A stretch of DNA of 64,000 nt from an uncultured Pelagibacteraceae bacterium (GTDB lineage: Bacteria; Pseudomonadota; Alphaproteobacteria; Pelagibacterales; Pelagibacteraceae): the NCBI GenBank assembly GCA_902571375.1, contig CACGBP010000003.1:88902-152901 (forward strand), in the 5' to 3' direction. The position numbers and the translations under genes are program-made. Below, in pieces: positions 1 to 14,121 of the stretch. The notes under the pieces are model-generated. The model made no database searches. It saw nothing but the letters and a program-made list of their open reading frames with translations, and had not been told where the DNA came from. Position 1 is the first letter of the stretch. Every line of letters begins with the position of its first letter.

Positions 1-246
1 TAAAAGGATAAGCGCCGTTGCCACAATAATTTTATCAGCTATTGGATCTAAGAGTTCGCCAAGCTTAGACTCCTCACCAAGTAGTCTGGCCAACATACCA
101 TCTAAAAAATCTGTGAATGAAGCAACGATAAACAAAATAAGAGCAGTTAAATCTCCATAAAAACCTGGAAGGTAAAACGCCAAAACAAAAAAAGGGACAA
201 TTAAAATTCGACCAATAGTTAAAATATTTGGTATTTTTTTAAGCAT
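1..246 (-). CDS. pgsA: CDP-diacylglycerol-glycerol-3-phosphate phosphatidyltransferase, partial
   Basis: Catalyses the committed step of phosphatidylglycerol synthesis in the inner membrane: CDP-diacylglycerol plus glycerol 3-phosphate gives phosphatidylglycerophosphate. I translated the reverse strand by hand from ATG at 246; 82 codons stay open to the window edge, so the C-terminal half is missing. The CDP-alcohol phosphotransferase signature DG-x2-AR-x8-G-x3-D-x3-D is complete (starts at DGMLAR, ends LLDPIAD), preceded by a hydrophobic N-terminal segment (ILIVPFFVLAFYL). It is the last visible gene of the minus-strand uvrB-uvrC operon, 7 nt after the uvrC stop. A related CDP-alcohol transferase is possible, but the N-terminus (LKKIPNILTIGRIL) is typical of PgsA. 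Confidence 0.9.
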   Translation of the reverse strand, partial: MLKKIPNILTIGRILIVPFFVLAFYLPGFYGDLTALILFIVASFTDFLDGMLARLLGEESKLGELLDPIADKIIVATALILL

Positions 247-253
247 AAATATT

Positions 254-2089
254 CTATTCGTGAAAGAAGTTATATATCTTTTTTGCAACTTTTTCTTCAA
301 CACCTTCTACTGATTTTATTTCATCCAGACTAGCAGATTCAACCGCTCTTGCTGAACCAAAATGATTTAATAAGGCTCTTTTTCTTATAGATCCAATCCC
401 CTCAATTTGATCAAGTAAAGACTTACTAATTCCTCTTTTTCTTTTAGCTCGATGAGCACTAATTGCAAATCTATGAGATTCATCTCTTATTCTTTGAAGA
501 AAGAATAAAGTAGGGTCGTTCTTCAAAAACTTGAAATCTTTACCATTATGAAAAAAAGTTTCATTTCCACTATTTCTTAGCTTACCCTTTGCAATAGCCA
601 CTATTGGTAGATCATGGAGCCCTAGCTCATTTAGGGTCTCTCTTGCAGCAGAATATTGACCTTTTCCCCCATCAATTAGAATTAAATCGGGAAACGTAAG
701 GTAATTATCTTTTTCCTGGATAGCTCTTTTAAACCTTCTATTTAATACTTCTCGCATCATGCCATAGTCATCTTGTTCATTCTTTTGAAGCTTAATGTTA
801 AATTTTCTATATCTTTTTTTTATAAACCCCTCATCACCATAGGAGATTAGCGCTCCAACACTATTAGTTCCCTGGATATGGCTATTATCATAAACCTCTA
901 TTAAATTAATATTTGTTTCTAGATTAAATTTACTTGAAACTGCATCAAATAGTTCTCTATTATTTTGGCTTTCATAAAGCTTTCTATTCAAACTATCTTT
1001 TGCATTTTTAATTGCTTGATTAACCACTTTTAATTTTGATCCTTTTTTTGCAATTGAAATATTTATTTGTTTTTCTTCTTTTTGAGAAAGAGTTTTTTCA
1101 ATCAAAATTTTTTCTTTAATTTCTTCAGATAATATTATTGATGAAGGAACACTTTTATTCTCATAAAATTGAGAAACAAAAGAGTTTAATATATCACTTA
1201 GTTTTTCATCGGGATCGTGTTTTGGAAAAAAAGCTTGATTACCCCAATTTTGTTTAGATCGATAAAAGAAAACTTGAATACAAGTTTTACCAGACTCTTT
1301 ATAACCTGCAATTACATCAGCCTCAATTAAATTTGCTTCATTAATTCTTTGAGATGATTGAATTATGTTTAAAGATTTTATTCTATCTCTTAAAATGACT
1401 GCCTTTTCAAAATCTAAATCGTCACTAGCCTTTTCCATTTGATCAGAAAGACTTTTTTGGATTTTTCGTGACTTTCCAGAAACAAATTCAATTGAGTCTT
1501 CAACTGTTTTTTTATACTCACTCTCTTTTATATATCCAACGCATGGTCCAGAGCATCTTTTGATTTGATATAAAATACAAGGACGCTGTCTGTTTTTAAA
1601 CACGGTGTCATCACAAACTCTTAAGTGAAAAATTTTCTGTATCATTTTGATTGTCCAATTGGCAGAACCTGCTGAAGCAAATGGACCAAAGTAAAAACCT
1701 TCTTTTGTTTTTTTTCCTCTGTGTCTTTTTATTTGAGGCCACTTATCTTTATTACCAATAAAAATAAACGGAAAAGATTTATCATCTCGTAATAGAATAT
1801 TGAATTTTGGTTTATGTTTTTTGATTAAATTAGCTTCAAGAAGTAAAGCTTCACTTTCATTTGAAGTTGTTGTTATTTCTAATTTTCTTGTTTGAGATAA
1901 CATTCGCTCTGTTCTAATAATATGGTTTTTTTCTGCGATGTAGCTTTTAAGTCTATTAGGTAAATTTTTTGCTTTACCTACATAAAGAATGTCTCCCTTT
2001 TCATTTAACATCCTATAAACGCCAGGTAGTTTAGGAATTAGAGTGAGTTCTTTTTTAATTACTTCTTTGCCAATTTCAGAGCTTATCAT
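254..2089 (-). CDS. uvrC: Excinuclease ABC subunit UvrC
   Basis: Dual-incision nuclease of nucleotide excision repair, acting after UvrA/UvrB damage loading. Visible parts in order: the GIY-YIG nuclease (GVYRM and LYVGKAKNL, about residues 25-45), a UVR/UvrB-binding motif around residue 220 ([14 protein letters not shown]), the RNase H-like second nuclease ([10 protein letters not shown]), and two C-terminal helix-hairpin-helix motifs ([22 protein letters not shown]). I chose ATG at 2089 (611 aa). A TTG start at 2119 would add 10 residues but reads deeper into folB; even from 2089 the gene overlaps the end of folB (2076) by 14 nt, which suggests translational coupling. Length is normal for the family. 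Confidence 0.95.
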   Translation of the reverse strand: MISSEIGKEVIKKELTLIPKLPGVYRMLNEKGDILYVGKAKNLPNRLKSYIAEKNHIIRTERMLSQTRKLEITTTSNESEALLLEANLIKKHKPKFNILLRDDKSFPFIFIGNKDKWPQIKRHRGKKTKEGFYFGPFASAGSANWTIKMIQKIFHLRVCDDTVFKNRQRPCILYQIKRCSGPCVGYIKESEYKKTVEDSIEFVSGKSRKIQKSLSDQMEKASDDLDFEKAVILRDRIKSLNIIQSSQRINEANLIEADVIAGYKESGKTCIQVFFYRSKQNWGNQAFFPKHDPDEKLSDILNSFVSQFYENKSVPSSIILSEEIKEKILIEKTLSQKEEKQINISIAKKGSKLKVVNQAIKNAKDSLNRKLYESQNNRELFDAVSSKFNLETNINLIEVYDNSHIQGTNSVGALISYGDEGFIKKRYRKFNIKLQKNEQDDYGMMREVLNRRFKRAIQEKDNYLTFPDLILIDGGKGQYSAARETLNELGLHDLPIVAIAKGKLRNSGNETFFHNGKDFKFLKNDPTLFFLQRIRDESHRFAISAHRAKRKRGISKSLLDQIEGIGSIRKRALLNHFGSARAVESASLDEIKSVEGVEEKVAKKIYNFFHE

Positions 2090-2501
2090 GACTTCTTTTT
2101 TTGGTAATTTGAATACCAACTGATGAACATTCTTTTAAAATTTCCATTTTTTCAATTTTTAACATTATTTTACCAATTCTTTTATCTTTAAATAATTCAT
2201 CAAAAACAGCCTCAGCTAAAGTTTCTAAGAAATTATAATGTTTCTTTTTAATTAGTTTTTTTATTAATTTAACAATAGTTGCGTAATTTACTATTGATCT
2301 AAGATCTTTATCATTTGAAGGTTTTTTATCCTGATAATCAATTTCCAAACTAAATTTTACTTTTTGTGCTTTTTCTTTTTCAAAATCATAATATCCAAGT
2401 TTTAAATCTAAAATAAGATCATTAATTAGAATTTTTTTCTCGTAATTAAATAAGCTTTTATTTTTATCTATTTTTACAACTTTAAGATTATTTTTTTTCA
2501 T
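2076..2501 (-). CDS. folB: Dihydroneopterin aldolase (FolB)
   Basis: Folate biosynthesis enzyme that splits 7,8-dihydroneopterin into 6-hydroxymethyl-dihydropterin and glycolaldehyde. The 141-aa product shows the FolB/T-fold pattern: [21 protein letters not shown] near residue 25, the [12 protein letters not shown] segment, the family glutamate in [14 protein letters not shown], and a C-terminal strand ending in VGIQITK. It overlaps the upstream SDR gene by 4 nt (ATGA type) and the downstream uvrC start by 14 nt, so it is embedded in a repair operon. Its partner in folate metabolism is probably the pteridine-reductase-like SDR directly upstream. Confidence 0.88.
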   Translation of the reverse strand: MKKNNLKVVKIDKNKSLFNYEKKILINDLILDLKLGYYDFEKEKAQKVKFSLEIDYQDKKPSNDKDLRSIVNYATIVKLIKKLIKKKHYNFLETLAEAVFDELFKDKRIGKIMLKIEKMEILKECSSVGIQITKKRSHDKL

Positions 2502-3234
2502 TCTTTGCCTTTAATTATATCCGGCGTCTGCCAGTTTAAGCTTTGACCACTATCTATTGCTAAAACCTGACCTGTAATAGAGCTGTTTTTTATAAAAAAG
2601 TCAACTGCATTACAAATCTCGTCAACATCGACTTGTTGTTTGAGTGGTGTAGCTAAATATTGATTTTTGAAATGTTTTTCAGATTGCCTTTTATTTTTGA
2701 TTGTTGGTCCTGGAGCTATTCCATTAACTCTTATGTTGGGTGAAAGGCTCATCGCACTCGTTTTAGTTAAAGTATAAAGACCAGTTTTACTTAATGTGTA
2801 TGAAAAAAAATACGGAGTAAGCTTAAATACTCTTTGATCAATTATATTGATAATATTGTTATTTTTGCCTCTGACATTTTTTGAAAACTCTTTTGATAAA
2901 AGAGCAGGGGCTTTAAGATTTGTAGAAATATGTTTTTCCCAGCTACTAGAGCTAAAATTTTCTAATTTATCATTCTCAAACAATGAGGCGTTGTTTATTA
3001 AACAGTCAAAAAATTTCATCTTTGATTTTGAGAACTTAACTATTTTATGAATATCTCTTTCTTTACTCAAATCACCTTTTACCAAATGAACTATTGTTCC
3101 AAATTTTTGTAATGTTTTTTTTAATCTTTCTGCTTTAGATTTTGATTGATTGTAATGAATGGCAATTTCTTTATTTGGACCTGATAATTTTTCAGCAATC
3201 GCTGCACCTATTCTTGTAGCTCCACCGGTGATTA

Positions 3235-3253
<19 letters not shown>
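2498..3253 (-). CDS. Short-chain reductase of pteridine reductase / FolM type
   Basis: NAD(P)H-dependent SDR of 251 aa. The cofactor loop is TGGATRIG (residues 9-16), the TG-x3-R-x-G variant of pteridine reductases instead of the classical TG-x3-G-x-G. The catalytic triad reads D139, Y152, K156 (IID...SYTLSK), with Asp in place of the usual Ser and the same D-x12-Y-x3-K spacing known from PTR1 and FolM. NNAS (87-90) and RVNGIAPGP are standard SDR motifs. It sits between uvrB (19-nt overlap) and folB (4-nt overlap). I infer dihydromonapterin, dihydropteridine or dihydrofolate reduction; the substrate cannot be fixed from sequence. Confidence 0.8.
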
Positions 3254-6633
<3,380 letters not shown>

Positions 6634-7578
6634 TTAGTGAGATAAAAACTTTTCAGCTTCTAGTGCAGCCATACATCCCATTCCAGCAGCAGTTACGGCC
6701 TGTCTAAAAGTTTTATCTTTGACATCACCTGCTGCATAAACACCTGGAATATTTGTTTCTGTTGAATCAGCTTTTGTAATTAGATAACCCTCTTTATCCA
6801 TGTCTAATTGATTTTTAAATAATTGTGTAGCTGGGTCATGACCAATTGCAATGAACAATCCATCTAGTTTAAGTTCATTAATTTTGTTTGTTTTAACATT
6901 TTTTACTTTAATTCCTTTAACATTTTTAGGCTCTTTATCACCAACAACATCTTCAACAACTGTATCCCAAATAATTTCAATTTTTTTATTTTCCATTAAT
7001 TTTTTTTGCAGCATTTTTTCAGCTCTCAAACTATCTCTTCTATGAATTAATTTTACTTTTGATGCAAATTTCGTAAGAAACATAGCTTCCTCAACAGCAG
7101 CATTACCTCCACCTACAACTGCAACTTCTTTATCTTTAAAAAAGAAACCATCACAAGTCGCACACGCAGAAACCCCAAAGCCTCTGAATTCTTGTTCTGA
7201 TTTGAGATTTAACCATCTAGCTTGAGCACCTGTTGAAATTATAATACTATCAGCAGTATATTTTTGACCACTATCACCTATTGCTTCGAAAGGTTTTGAT
7301 TTTAAATTGACAGATGAAATATGATCTTCAATCATTTCCGTTCCAACTGCTTTTGCTTGATCTTTCATTTGATCCATAAGCCATGGGCCTTGAATTACAT
7401 CTGCAAATCCTGGATAATTTTCAACATCCGTAGTAGTAGTTAGTTGTCCACCTGGTGCAGAACCATAAACTAATATTGGATTAAGCATTGCTCTTGCAGC
7501 ATAAACAGCAGCTGTATATCCAGCAGGACCGGATCCAATTATTAACACTTTTGTGTGTTTAGTTGGATTTTGACTCAT
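6634..7578 (-). CDS. trxB: Thioredoxin-disulfide reductase
   Basis: NADPH-dependent flavoenzyme that keeps thioredoxin reduced in the cytoplasm. The 314-aa protein has the FAD-binding GSGPAG (15-20), the redox-active CATC (139-142), the NADPH-binding GGGNAAVEEA, and the C-terminal FAD motif AAGDVKDKTFRQAVTAAGMG. All key residues are present and the length is normal. It is transcribed towards aspC with the two stop codons abutting at 6633/6634, and its start lies 21 nt from the divergent ELM1-family gene. Confidence 0.96.
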   Translation of the reverse strand: MSQNPTKHTKVLIIGSGPAGYTAAVYAARAMLNPILVYGSAPGGQLTTTTDVENYPGFADVIQGPWLMDQMKDQAKAVGTEMIEDHISSVNLKSKPFEAIGDSGQKYTADSIIISTGAQARWLNLKSEQEFRGFGVSACATCDGFFFKDKEVAVVGGGNAAVEEAMFLTKFASKVKLIHRRDSLRAEKMLQKKLMENKKIEIIWDTVVEDVVGDKEPKNVKGIKVKNVKTNKINELKLDGLFIAIGHDPATQLFKNQLDMDKEGYLITKADSTETNIPGVYAAGDVKDKTFRQAVTAAGMGCMAALEAEKFLSH

Positions 7579-7599
7579 ATGAAAGCTATATAGTAATTA

Positions 7600-8550
7600 A
7601 TGTCGAAATTAAAAGGTATATTATTGACTGAGGGAATGCATGGCATGATTAGTCAAGTCGAAGGACTTGCTAAGGCGCTGGATCTGAAATTTATACACGA
7701 GAAAATTGAACTAAATAATTTTTGGAAATTAGTTCCTCCAAAATTAACTCCAATTCAGAAATTCGTGTTTAAAAATGAATTAAACAAGGATTTTGATGTT
7801 GTAATTTCTTGTGGAAGAAAAAGTGTAATTCCATCTATTTATCTCAAAAAGAAGTATAAAAAAAAAATAGTGAATATTCATATTCAGGATCCCAAAGTAT
7901 CAATAAAAAATTTTGACTTTATAGTTGTCCCGGATCACGACAACTTAAGAGGAGAAAATGTTTTAATCAGCAAAGGTGCTATACATTATCTAACAAACAG
8001 AGAGTTAGAAGAAAATACAGATTATTTAAAACCTAAGGTTAATAAAGAAAAAATAGTTTCATTAATTATTGGAGGCCCTAATAAATATTACGACTATGAT
8101 GAAAAAATTATAAACAGTATATTCAATAAGATTAAACAAAATTTTCTTAGTAAAGGATTTCAACTAATTTTAATTCCTTCTATGAGAACTCCAAAAAAGA
8201 TAATTCATTTAGCTAAAGATTACTTTGATAACAATCAAATAATAGTAAATGATGTCGATAAAAAAGCTTATCTTTCATCATTAAATTTAGCAGATTATAT
8301 TATTGTAACTTGTGACTCAACTTCAATGATTTCAGAAGCTGCTATGACTGGTAAACCAATTTATATAGCGCAAATGCCCCCAATAAAAAAAAATGAAAGG
8401 TTTAAGAAATTTTTTGAAACATTCAAGTCTTTAAATATTGTTAAGGAATTAGGAGACACCATAGAAAATTGGAATTATGAAAAACTTAATGAAACTGATA
8501 AAATATCAGGTTATATAAAAGATAAATTAAAAAATTATGACTTTTCTTAA
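7600..8550 (+). CDS. ELM1-family (DUF1022) putative glycosyltransferase-like protein
   Basis: The 316-aa product matches the ELM1 family: LLTEGMHGMISQVEGLAKAL at the N-terminus, VVISCGRKSVIPSIYLKKKY, HIQDPKV, VVPDHDNLRGENVL, and near the C-terminus TCDSTSMISEAAMTGKPIYI. The family has a GT-B-like two-domain layout; in plants a member acts in mitochondrial fission, and bacterial members are uncharacterised. The GGPNKYYDYD segment starts the second domain. It overlaps the next gene by 14 nt, suggesting co-translation. No signal peptide is seen. I recognise the family but not a substrate. Confidence 0.8.
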   Translation: MSKLKGILLTEGMHGMISQVEGLAKALDLKFIHEKIELNNFWKLVPPKLTPIQKFVFKNELNKDFDVVISCGRKSVIPSIYLKKKYKKKIVNIHIQDPKVSIKNFDFIVVPDHDNLRGENVLISKGAIHYLTNRELEENTDYLKPKVNKEKIVSLIIGGPNKYYDYDEKIINSIFNKIKQNFLSKGFQLILIPSMRTPKKIIHLAKDYFDNNQIIVNDVDKKAYLSSLNLADYIIVTCDSTSMISEAAMTGKPIYIAQMPPIKKNERFKKFFETFKSLNIVKELGDTIENWNYEKLNETDKISGYIKDKLKNYDFS

Positions 8551-9199
8551 TTCCATTTTACATCAATCAAAAAAACATGAGATTCCTTTTGATCATTGGG
8601 AATACAACAATGCATTGAGTGAAGAAGCAATTCAAGAAATAGTTGGGGCAGATGTCCCAGATGTGAGTAGACACAATCTTTCTTATGATGGCACAAGAGC
8701 TATTGATGGAGGGGCAGCTGAATTTAGAGAAGGAATTTCATCTGGAGGTAAGGCAATTAAATTTAGATGTTTTATTACGAAAGAAAATGCATCAGAGTTT
8801 CCTAATCTTGTAAAATTTATTAATGAACTGCAAGCTAAAGAAACTTATCAAGTAATTTCAAAAATGATTAAAAAAGATTTATCAAATTCATACGTTAGAG
8901 TTGAGGTAATTTGTGATAGAGAAGGATTTTGGCTTAAACCTCATTGTGATATTAAGGAAAAATTAATGTCAGGACTTATTTTTATAAATAATGAAAGTGA
9001 GTCTGAAGATTTAGGAACAGACTTTTATAATGAAAAAATGGAGAAAGTAAAAACTGTTCCTTTTAAACATAACTATGGCTATTTATTTACAAGTGGCCCA
9101 AATACGTGGCACGGGATGGAAAAAAAAAATATTGTAAAAGAAAGAAGATGTATTCAAGTAAATTACGTAACTTTTAAGACCGATTGGAAAGTAAAGTAG
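8537..9199 (+). CDS. 2-oxoglutarate/Fe(II) oxygenase-like protein
   Basis: 220-aa protein with a jelly-roll dioxygenase pattern: metal-binding H136-x-D138 (LKPHCDIKEKLMSGLIFINN), a second His at 192 (NTWHGMEKK) and R204 (RRCIQVNYV) in the position that binds the 2-oxoglutarate carboxylate. The overall layout resembles bacterial prolyl-4-hydroxylase-like 2OG oxygenases. No signal peptide is visible, so it is probably cytosolic. It overlaps the ELM1-family gene, which may indicate a shared process such as modification of an envelope glycan or protein; that link is inference. The substrate is unknown. Confidence 0.65.
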   Translation: MTFLNSILHQSKKHEIPFDHWEYNNALSEEAIQEIVGADVPDVSRHNLSYDGTRAIDGGAAEFREGISSGGKAIKFRCFITKENASEFPNLVKFINELQAKETYQVISKMIKKDLSNSYVRVEVICDREGFWLKPHCDIKEKLMSGLIFINNESESEDLGTDFYNEKMEKVKTVPFKHNYGYLFTSGPNTWHGMEKKNIVKERRCIQVNYVTFKTDWKVK

Positions 9200-9207
9200 T
9201 TATTTTA

Positions 9208-9453
9208 CTAGACAAGATTGGAATATAAACCAATAATTACTAATACACCCAACATAAAACAAATACCAGTCACCGCTTTTAATTGATCTTTATTAGATTC
9301 GTCATCAATATTCCAAAAATCATGAGTATTGATATTTAAAATATCAGTTTTATTTAATTTTTTATCACTTGGAAAATTAATTACTGATGCATTAAATAAA
9401 TTTTGTTTTTTTTCTAAGGATGTTTCTATGTATTTATGAATCTCTGAGCTCAT
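9208..9453 (-). CDS. Small tail-anchored hypothetical protein
   Basis: I do not recognise this 81-aa protein. The first 57 residues are polar (MSSEIHKYIETSLEKK onward); a single hydrophobic segment near the C-terminus (AVTGICFMLGVLVIIGLYSNLV) would make it a tail-anchored inner-membrane protein with a cytoplasmic N-domain. It starts with ATG and ends 8 nt from the convergent oxygenase gene. It lies alone in the strand switch between that gene and carB. Lack of a better-scoring alternative frame and the plausible membrane anchor support it as a real gene, but only moderately. Confidence 0.6.
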   Translation of the reverse strand: MSSEIHKYIETSLEKKQNLFNASVINFPSDKKLNKTDILNINTHDFWNIDDESNKDQLKAVTGICFMLGVLVIIGLYSNLV

Positions 9454-9593
9454 ATAAATAATTTTGATCTTCTATAATTTTCAAATTTATAACAACAAAT
9501 TTACTAATCATTTTGGGTTTTTAAAAAAAAACTTATTGTTAAACTTCAACCAGGGAGAGAAGATTTTTTTCAACTTTAAATTGTAAAATTATA

Positions 9594-12500
9594 CTATTTT
9601 AATTCTTGTAAAGACCTGACCTCTAGTTTTTTTACTTTTAGAGATTTTATACCTTCAATACATGCAAGTGCTGTTGACATATTTGTGCAGTAAGGAACTT
9701 TATTTTTAAGTGTTGCCCTTCTTAGAGCTATAGCATCATGTAGTCTGTGTTCGCTATTTCCACCTCCAGTATTTATTACCAGAGCAATTTTTTTTGAGTC
9801 TAAAACATCTACTATATGAGGTGAGCCAGTACTTACTTTATTAATAATCTTACATTTCATCCCATGTTTTCGAATATATTCAGCAGTCCCTCTGGTCGCA
9901 CACAGTTTAAATTTTAGTTTTAGAAGTTCTTTTGCTAAATCTATACCTTCATCTTTATGGGAGTCTTTAAGGGATATAAATGCCAATCCATGAATTGGTA
10001 AAGAATTAGATGCTGCAATTTGACTTTTAGCAAAAGCCATTCCAAAATTTTTATCGAATCCCATGACTTCTCCAGTCGATTTCATTTCAGGACCTAAAAG
10101 TAGATCGCTATTAGGAAATTTATTAAAAGGAAATACTGCTTCTTTAACTGCATACATACCTTTAGATTTGTCTTTTAAATTAAATTTAGATAATTTTTCA
10201 CCTGCCATCACTCTTGATGCAATTTTAGCCAAAGGTAGGCCTTTTGCTTTTGATACAAAAGGAACTGTCCGACTAGCTCTAGGATTCACTTCGATTACAT
10301 AAATTTCGTCTTTCTTAATTGCAAATTGGATATTCATGAAACCTTTGACATTTAATGCTAATGCTAGTTTTTTAGTTTGATTTTCTATTTCTTTGATAAG
10401 AAATGGTTTGATAGATATAGGGGGTAGGCTACATGCTGAGTCTCCCGAATGAATACCAGCTTCTTCTATGTGTTGCATAATACCAGCGACGTGAACCTGT
10501 TTTCCATCTGATATAGCATCTACATCTACTTCCATTGCGTGATCTATAAACTTATCTATCAAAATTGGGTTTTCCTCTGCAGCTTTAAATGCTTCTTCAA
10601 CAAAATTTTTGAGTTGATTTTTTTCATGAACAATCTCCATAGCTCTTCCACCCAGAACATAAGAAGGTCTTACCATTAAAGGTAAGCCAATTTTATCAGC
10701 AATTTTAATTGCTTGATTAAATGTTTTCGCAATTCCACTATCCGCTTGTTTTAATTTTAATTTATCTAATAAATTTCTAAATCTATCTCTATCCTCTGCT
10801 AGATCAATTGAAGAATATTGTGTTCCTAAGATTGGAAGTTTGTTATCATGTAAAAATTTCGCAAGTTTAATTGGCGTTTGACCACCAAACTGAGCAATCA
10901 CACCAATTAAATTACCTTTTTCTTGCTCTTTTTTAATAATATTAAAAACATATTCCTCTTTTAATGGCTCAAAGTATAATCGATCACTTGTATCATAATC
11001 TGTTGAAACAGTTTCTGGGTTACAATTAATCATAATCGTTTCAAAACCTGCTTCTTTTAATGAAAAACTAGCCTGACAACAGCAATAATCAAACTCAATT
11101 CCTTGACCTATTCTATTGGGTCCTCCTCCAAGAATAATTATTTTTTTCTTGCTTGATGGATCAGCTTCACATTCAGAATTAATTGAAAAATTTCTTTGAT
11201 ATGTTGAATACATATAAGGAGTAAAAGATTTGAATTCAGCTGCACATGTGTCTACTTTTTTATACACTGGCAAAATTTTAAGTGCTGATCTTTTTCTTCT
11301 AACAATTTCTTCAGAGGTTTTTGTTAATTCTGATAGTTTTTTATCTGAAAATCCTATTGATTTTATCCTATTAAATTCAGCAAAATCTTTAGGTAGACCC
11401 TTCTTTTTTATATTTATTTCACAATCAACTATTTCTTTAATTTGCCCTAAGAACCAAGGATCAATTTTTGATAATTTATAAATTTTACTTAAGTTTATTT
11501 TTTTTCTGATTGCTTCAGCAACAAGTAATATTTTATTTGGAATAGTTTCTTTAAGTTTTTTTTCGATTTGTCTTTTATTTAAATCAAAAATACTATCCAA
11601 ACCTGAAAAACCCGTTTCAAGAGATACCAACGCTTTTTGAAGAGACTCCTTAAAGTTTCTTCCAATTGCCATCGCCTCACCAACAGACTTCATAGATGTT
11701 CCTAAAGTTGCTGGAGATGTTGAAAATTTTTCAAATGTAAATCTTGGAATTTTGGTTACAACATAATCTATACTTGGTTCAAATGATGCTGGAGTAACTT
11801 TTGTTATTTCATTTTTTAGTTCATCAAGAGTATAACCAATTGCTAATTTTGCTGCCACTTTTGCAATAGGAAATCCTGTTGCTTTTGATGCAAGTGCTGA
11901 TGATCTTGATACACGTGGATTCATTTCAATAACAACCATTCGACCATTTTTAGGATTAATCGCAAACTGGACATTAGATCCTCCAGTTTCAACTCCAATT
12001 TTTCTTAAACAAGCAATGGATGCATTTCTCATTATCTGGTACTCTTTATCAGTCAATGTAAGAGCAGGGGCAATTGTAACCGAGTCTCCAGTATGAATTC
12101 CCATCGGATCTATATTTTCAATTGAGCAAATAATAATACAATTGTCTTTCTTATCTCTTACTACTTCCATTTCAAATTCTTTCCATCCCTCCAAACATTC
12201 CTCAACAAGAACTTGGCTTACAGGAGACTCGTGAAGTCCATTTTTAACAATTTTAAAATAATCTTTTCTAGTTTTGGCTATCCCTCCACCAAGTCCACCT
12301 AATGTAAATGCAGGTCTAATGATTGCTGGTAATCCAATTTTTTTTAATATTTTTGATGCTTGATTATTATTATTAACGATTTCAGATTTTGGTAAATCTA
12401 AACCAATATCAATCATGTTTTTTCTAAATTTTTTTCTATCTTCTGCATTAGAGATTGCATTTGAATTCGCTCCTATTAATTCAATTTTGTATTTTCTTAA

Positions 12501-12821
12501 AATTCCTTTTTTTTCTGCCTCCATTGCAATGTTAAGTGCAGTTTGTCCACCCATTGTTGGTAGTATTGCATCTGGTTTTTCCTTCTTAAGAATTTTTTCC
12601 AATACATCTAGCGTAATTGGTTCAATATAAGTTTTATCTGCAACACCTGGATCAGTCATAATTGTTGCAGGATTTGAGTTTATTAATACAACTTTGTAAC
12701 CCTCATCTTTTAGAGCTTTGCATGCTTGTGTTCCTGAATAATCAAATTCACAAGCTTGTCCTATAATAATTGGACCAGCTCCTACAACTAATATTTTTTT
12801 AATATCTTTTCTTTTTGGCAT
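9594..12821 (-). CDS. carB: Carbamoyl-phosphate synthase large subunit
   Basis: Makes carbamoyl phosphate from bicarbonate, ammonia (channelled from CarA) and two ATP, for arginine and pyrimidine synthesis. The 1075-aa length is typical. Two homologous ATP-grasp halves are visible: the first begins [19 protein letters not shown] and carries [13 protein letters not shown] and [10 protein letters not shown]; the second begins [18 protein letters not shown] and carries [16 protein letters not shown] and [12 protein letters not shown]. The C-terminal MGS-like allosteric domain contains ATRGTAEYI and [10 protein letters not shown]. The start overlaps the end of carA by 23 nt, indicating tight co-translation of the two subunits. 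Confidence 0.98.
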   Translation of the reverse strand: MPKRKDIKKILVVGAGPIIIGQACEFDYSGTQACKALKDEGYKVVLINSNPATIMTDPGVADKTYIEPITLDVLEKILKKEKPDAILPTMGGQTALNIAMEAEKKGILRKYKIELIGANSNAISNAEDRKKFRKNMIDIGLDLPKSEIVNNNNQASKILKKIGLPAIIRPAFTLGGLGGGIAKTRKDYFKIVKNGLHESPVSQVLVEECLEGWKEFEMEVVRDKKDNCIIICSIENIDPMGIHTGDSVTIAPALTLTDKEYQIMRNASIACLRKIGVETGGSNVQFAINPKNGRMVVIEMNPRVSRSSALASKATGFPIAKVAAKLAIGYTLDELKNEITKVTPASFEPSIDYVVTKIPRFTFEKFSTSPATLGTSMKSVGEAMAIGRNFKESLQKALVSLETGFSGLDSIFDLNKRQIEKKLKETIPNKILLVAEAIRKKINLSKIYKLSKIDPWFLGQIKEIVDCEINIKKKGLPKDFAEFNRIKSIGFSDKKLSELTKTSEEIVRRKRSALKILPVYKKVDTCAAEFKSFTPYMYSTYQRNFSINSECEADPSSKKKIIILGGGPNRIGQGIEFDYCCCQASFSLKEAGFETIMINCNPETVSTDYDTSDRLYFEPLKEEYVFNIIKKEQEKGNLIGVIAQFGGQTPIKLAKFLHDNKLPILGTQYSSIDLAEDRDRFRNLLDKLKLKQADSGIAKTFNQAIKIADKIGLPLMVRPSYVLGGRAMEIVHEKNQLKNFVEEAFKAAEENPILIDKFIDHAMEVDVDAISDGKQVHVAGIMQHIEEAGIHSGDSACSLPPISIKPFLIKEIENQTKKLALALNVKGFMNIQFAIKKDEIYVIEVNPRASRTVPFVSKAKGLPLAKIASRVMAGEKLSKFNLKDKSKGMYAVKEAVFPFNKFPNSDLLLGPEMKSTGEVMGFDKNFGMAFAKSQIAASNSLPIHGLAFISLKDSHKDEGIDLAKELLKLKFKLCATRGTAEYIRKHGMKCKIINKVSTGSPHIVDVLDSKKIALVINTGGGNSEHRLHDAIALRRATLKNKVPYCTNMSTALACIEGIKSLKVKKLEVRSLQELK

Positions 12822-13995
12822 TTTTTTTCATGTTGTTAATAAATTCTTGAAATAAATAAACACTATCTTGAGGTCCAGGATTAGATTCAGGATGATATTG
12901 AACTGAAAATATTGGTTTACCTTTTAGTCTTATACCTTCAATGCTATTGTCAAATAAAGATTTATGTGTGACTTCAATATTTTTTGGTAATGTTTCTTTA
13001 ACCACTTCAAATCCATGGTTTTGACTTGTTATTTCGACATTATCATGTATCAAATTTTTAACTGGATGGTTAGCTCCTCTATGACCAAGTTTCATTTTTT
13101 TTGTTTTACCTCCCAATGTTAACGCTAAAATTTGATGACCTAAACAAATACCGAATATTGGTAAATTTTTTTTAATCAGATCTTTAATAATTTTGATAGC
13201 ATATTTACCTGTTGCAGCTGGATCCCCAGGACCATTTGACAAAAATATTCCGTTGGGTTTTAAATTTAAAATTTTTTGGGCGTTAGTTTTACAAGAAACG
13301 ACAGTAACTTTACAATTAAAGTCAGAGAAATATCTTAATATATTTTTTTTAATTCCATAATCAATAGCAACAACATGAAATGATTTTTTATCATTTTTTC
13401 TATAACCAAATTCCTTTTTCCAGGTTTTAAAACCTTTCCAAACATAATTTCTTTGAGTTGAAACCACTTTTGCAAGATCTAGATTTTTTAATCCACTCCA
13501 TTTGATAGTGGAGTTAATTAACTTGTTGATGCTAAATTTTCCATTTTTTGAATAGCAAATTGTGCCTTTAGGAGCACCTTTGTCTCTTATAAAGTTTGTA
13601 AGACTTCTTGTGTCTAAACCAGTAATTCCTACAATTTTATTTTTTTTAAGCCATGCATCTAAATGTAAAAACGATCTGTAGTTCGAAGGTGAAGTTATTT
13701 CGGAGTTTAATATCACTCCTCTAGCCCATATTTTATCAGATTCATGATCCTCTTTGTTGGTACCAACATTTCCAATATGAGGAAAAGTAAAGTTTATAAT
13801 TTGACCTGCATATGATGGATCAGATATGATTTCTTGGTATCCTGTTAAAGATGTATTAAAACAAACCTCCCCTGTAGCCTCTCCTTTGTATCCAATTCCT
13901 ATACCTTTAAAAATCTTTTTGTTTTCAAGAACTAAAACACCTGTGTTGATTTGAGAGATTTTTTTTGAGTTAGTTTTTTTTGGTTTTTTGATCAA
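12799..13995 (-). CDS. carA: Carbamoyl-phosphate synthase small (glutaminase) subunit
   Basis: Glutamine amidotransferase subunit supplying ammonia to CarB. The 398-aa protein has the CarA N-domain ([27 protein letters not shown]) and a class I glutaminase domain with the nucleophile in GICLGHQ, plus the His/Glu pair in [11 protein letters not shown]. The only in-frame start that covers the conserved N-terminus is TTG at 13995; it adds a lysine-rich stretch of about 17 residues before the family start [11 protein letters not shown] four-codon ORF (ATG at 14006 to TGA at 13992) overlaps this TTG as TTGA. It is divergent from yqeY across 126 nt. Confidence 0.95.
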   Translation of the reverse strand: MIKKPKKTNSKKISQINTGVLVLENKKIFKGIGIGYKGEATGEVCFNTSLTGYQEIISDPSYAGQIINFTFPHIGNVGTNKEDHESDKIWARGVILNSEITSPSNYRSFLHLDAWLKKNKIVGITGLDTRSLTNFIRDKGAPKGTICYSKNGKFSINKLINSTIKWSGLKNLDLAKVVSTQRNYVWKGFKTWKKEFGYRKNDKKSFHVVAIDYGIKKNILRYFSDFNCKVTVVSCKTNAQKILNLKPNGIFLSNGPGDPAATGKYAIKIIKDLIKKNLPIFGICLGHQILALTLGGKTKKMKLGHRGANHPVKNLIHDNVEITSQNHGFEVVKETLPKNIEVTHKSLFDNSIEGIRLKGKPIFSVQYHPESNPGPQDSVYLFQEFINNMKKNAKKKRY

Positions 13996-14121
13996 TTACA
14001 ACTCATAAGTTAAAGGTTAATACAATAAATGGTTTATTATCGCAACAGAGATGTATTATAAAATTGTAAAAAAACAATTTTTCTTTTGAAGAATTTTTTC
14101 TTTACAGTAGATTAAAAAATT
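13996..14121. promoter_or_regulatory. Divergent intergenic region between carA and yqeY
   Basis: This 126-nt A+T-rich gap must hold the promoters for carA (minus) and yqeY-dnaG-rpoD (plus). I see no clear palindromic operator, attenuator or riboswitch, and no single -35/-10 pair that stands out. A tiny ORF of four codons (ATG at 14006) directly precedes and overlaps the carA TTG start. Confidence 0.35.

Noticed and set aside
2090..2119. TTG-started extension of UvrC
   Set aside because: Adds 10 residues without family similarity; ATG 2089 fits the UvrC N-terminus better.
10063..12630. Plus-strand open frames inside carB
   Set aside because: Shadows of the carB coding strand; low complexity and no family features.
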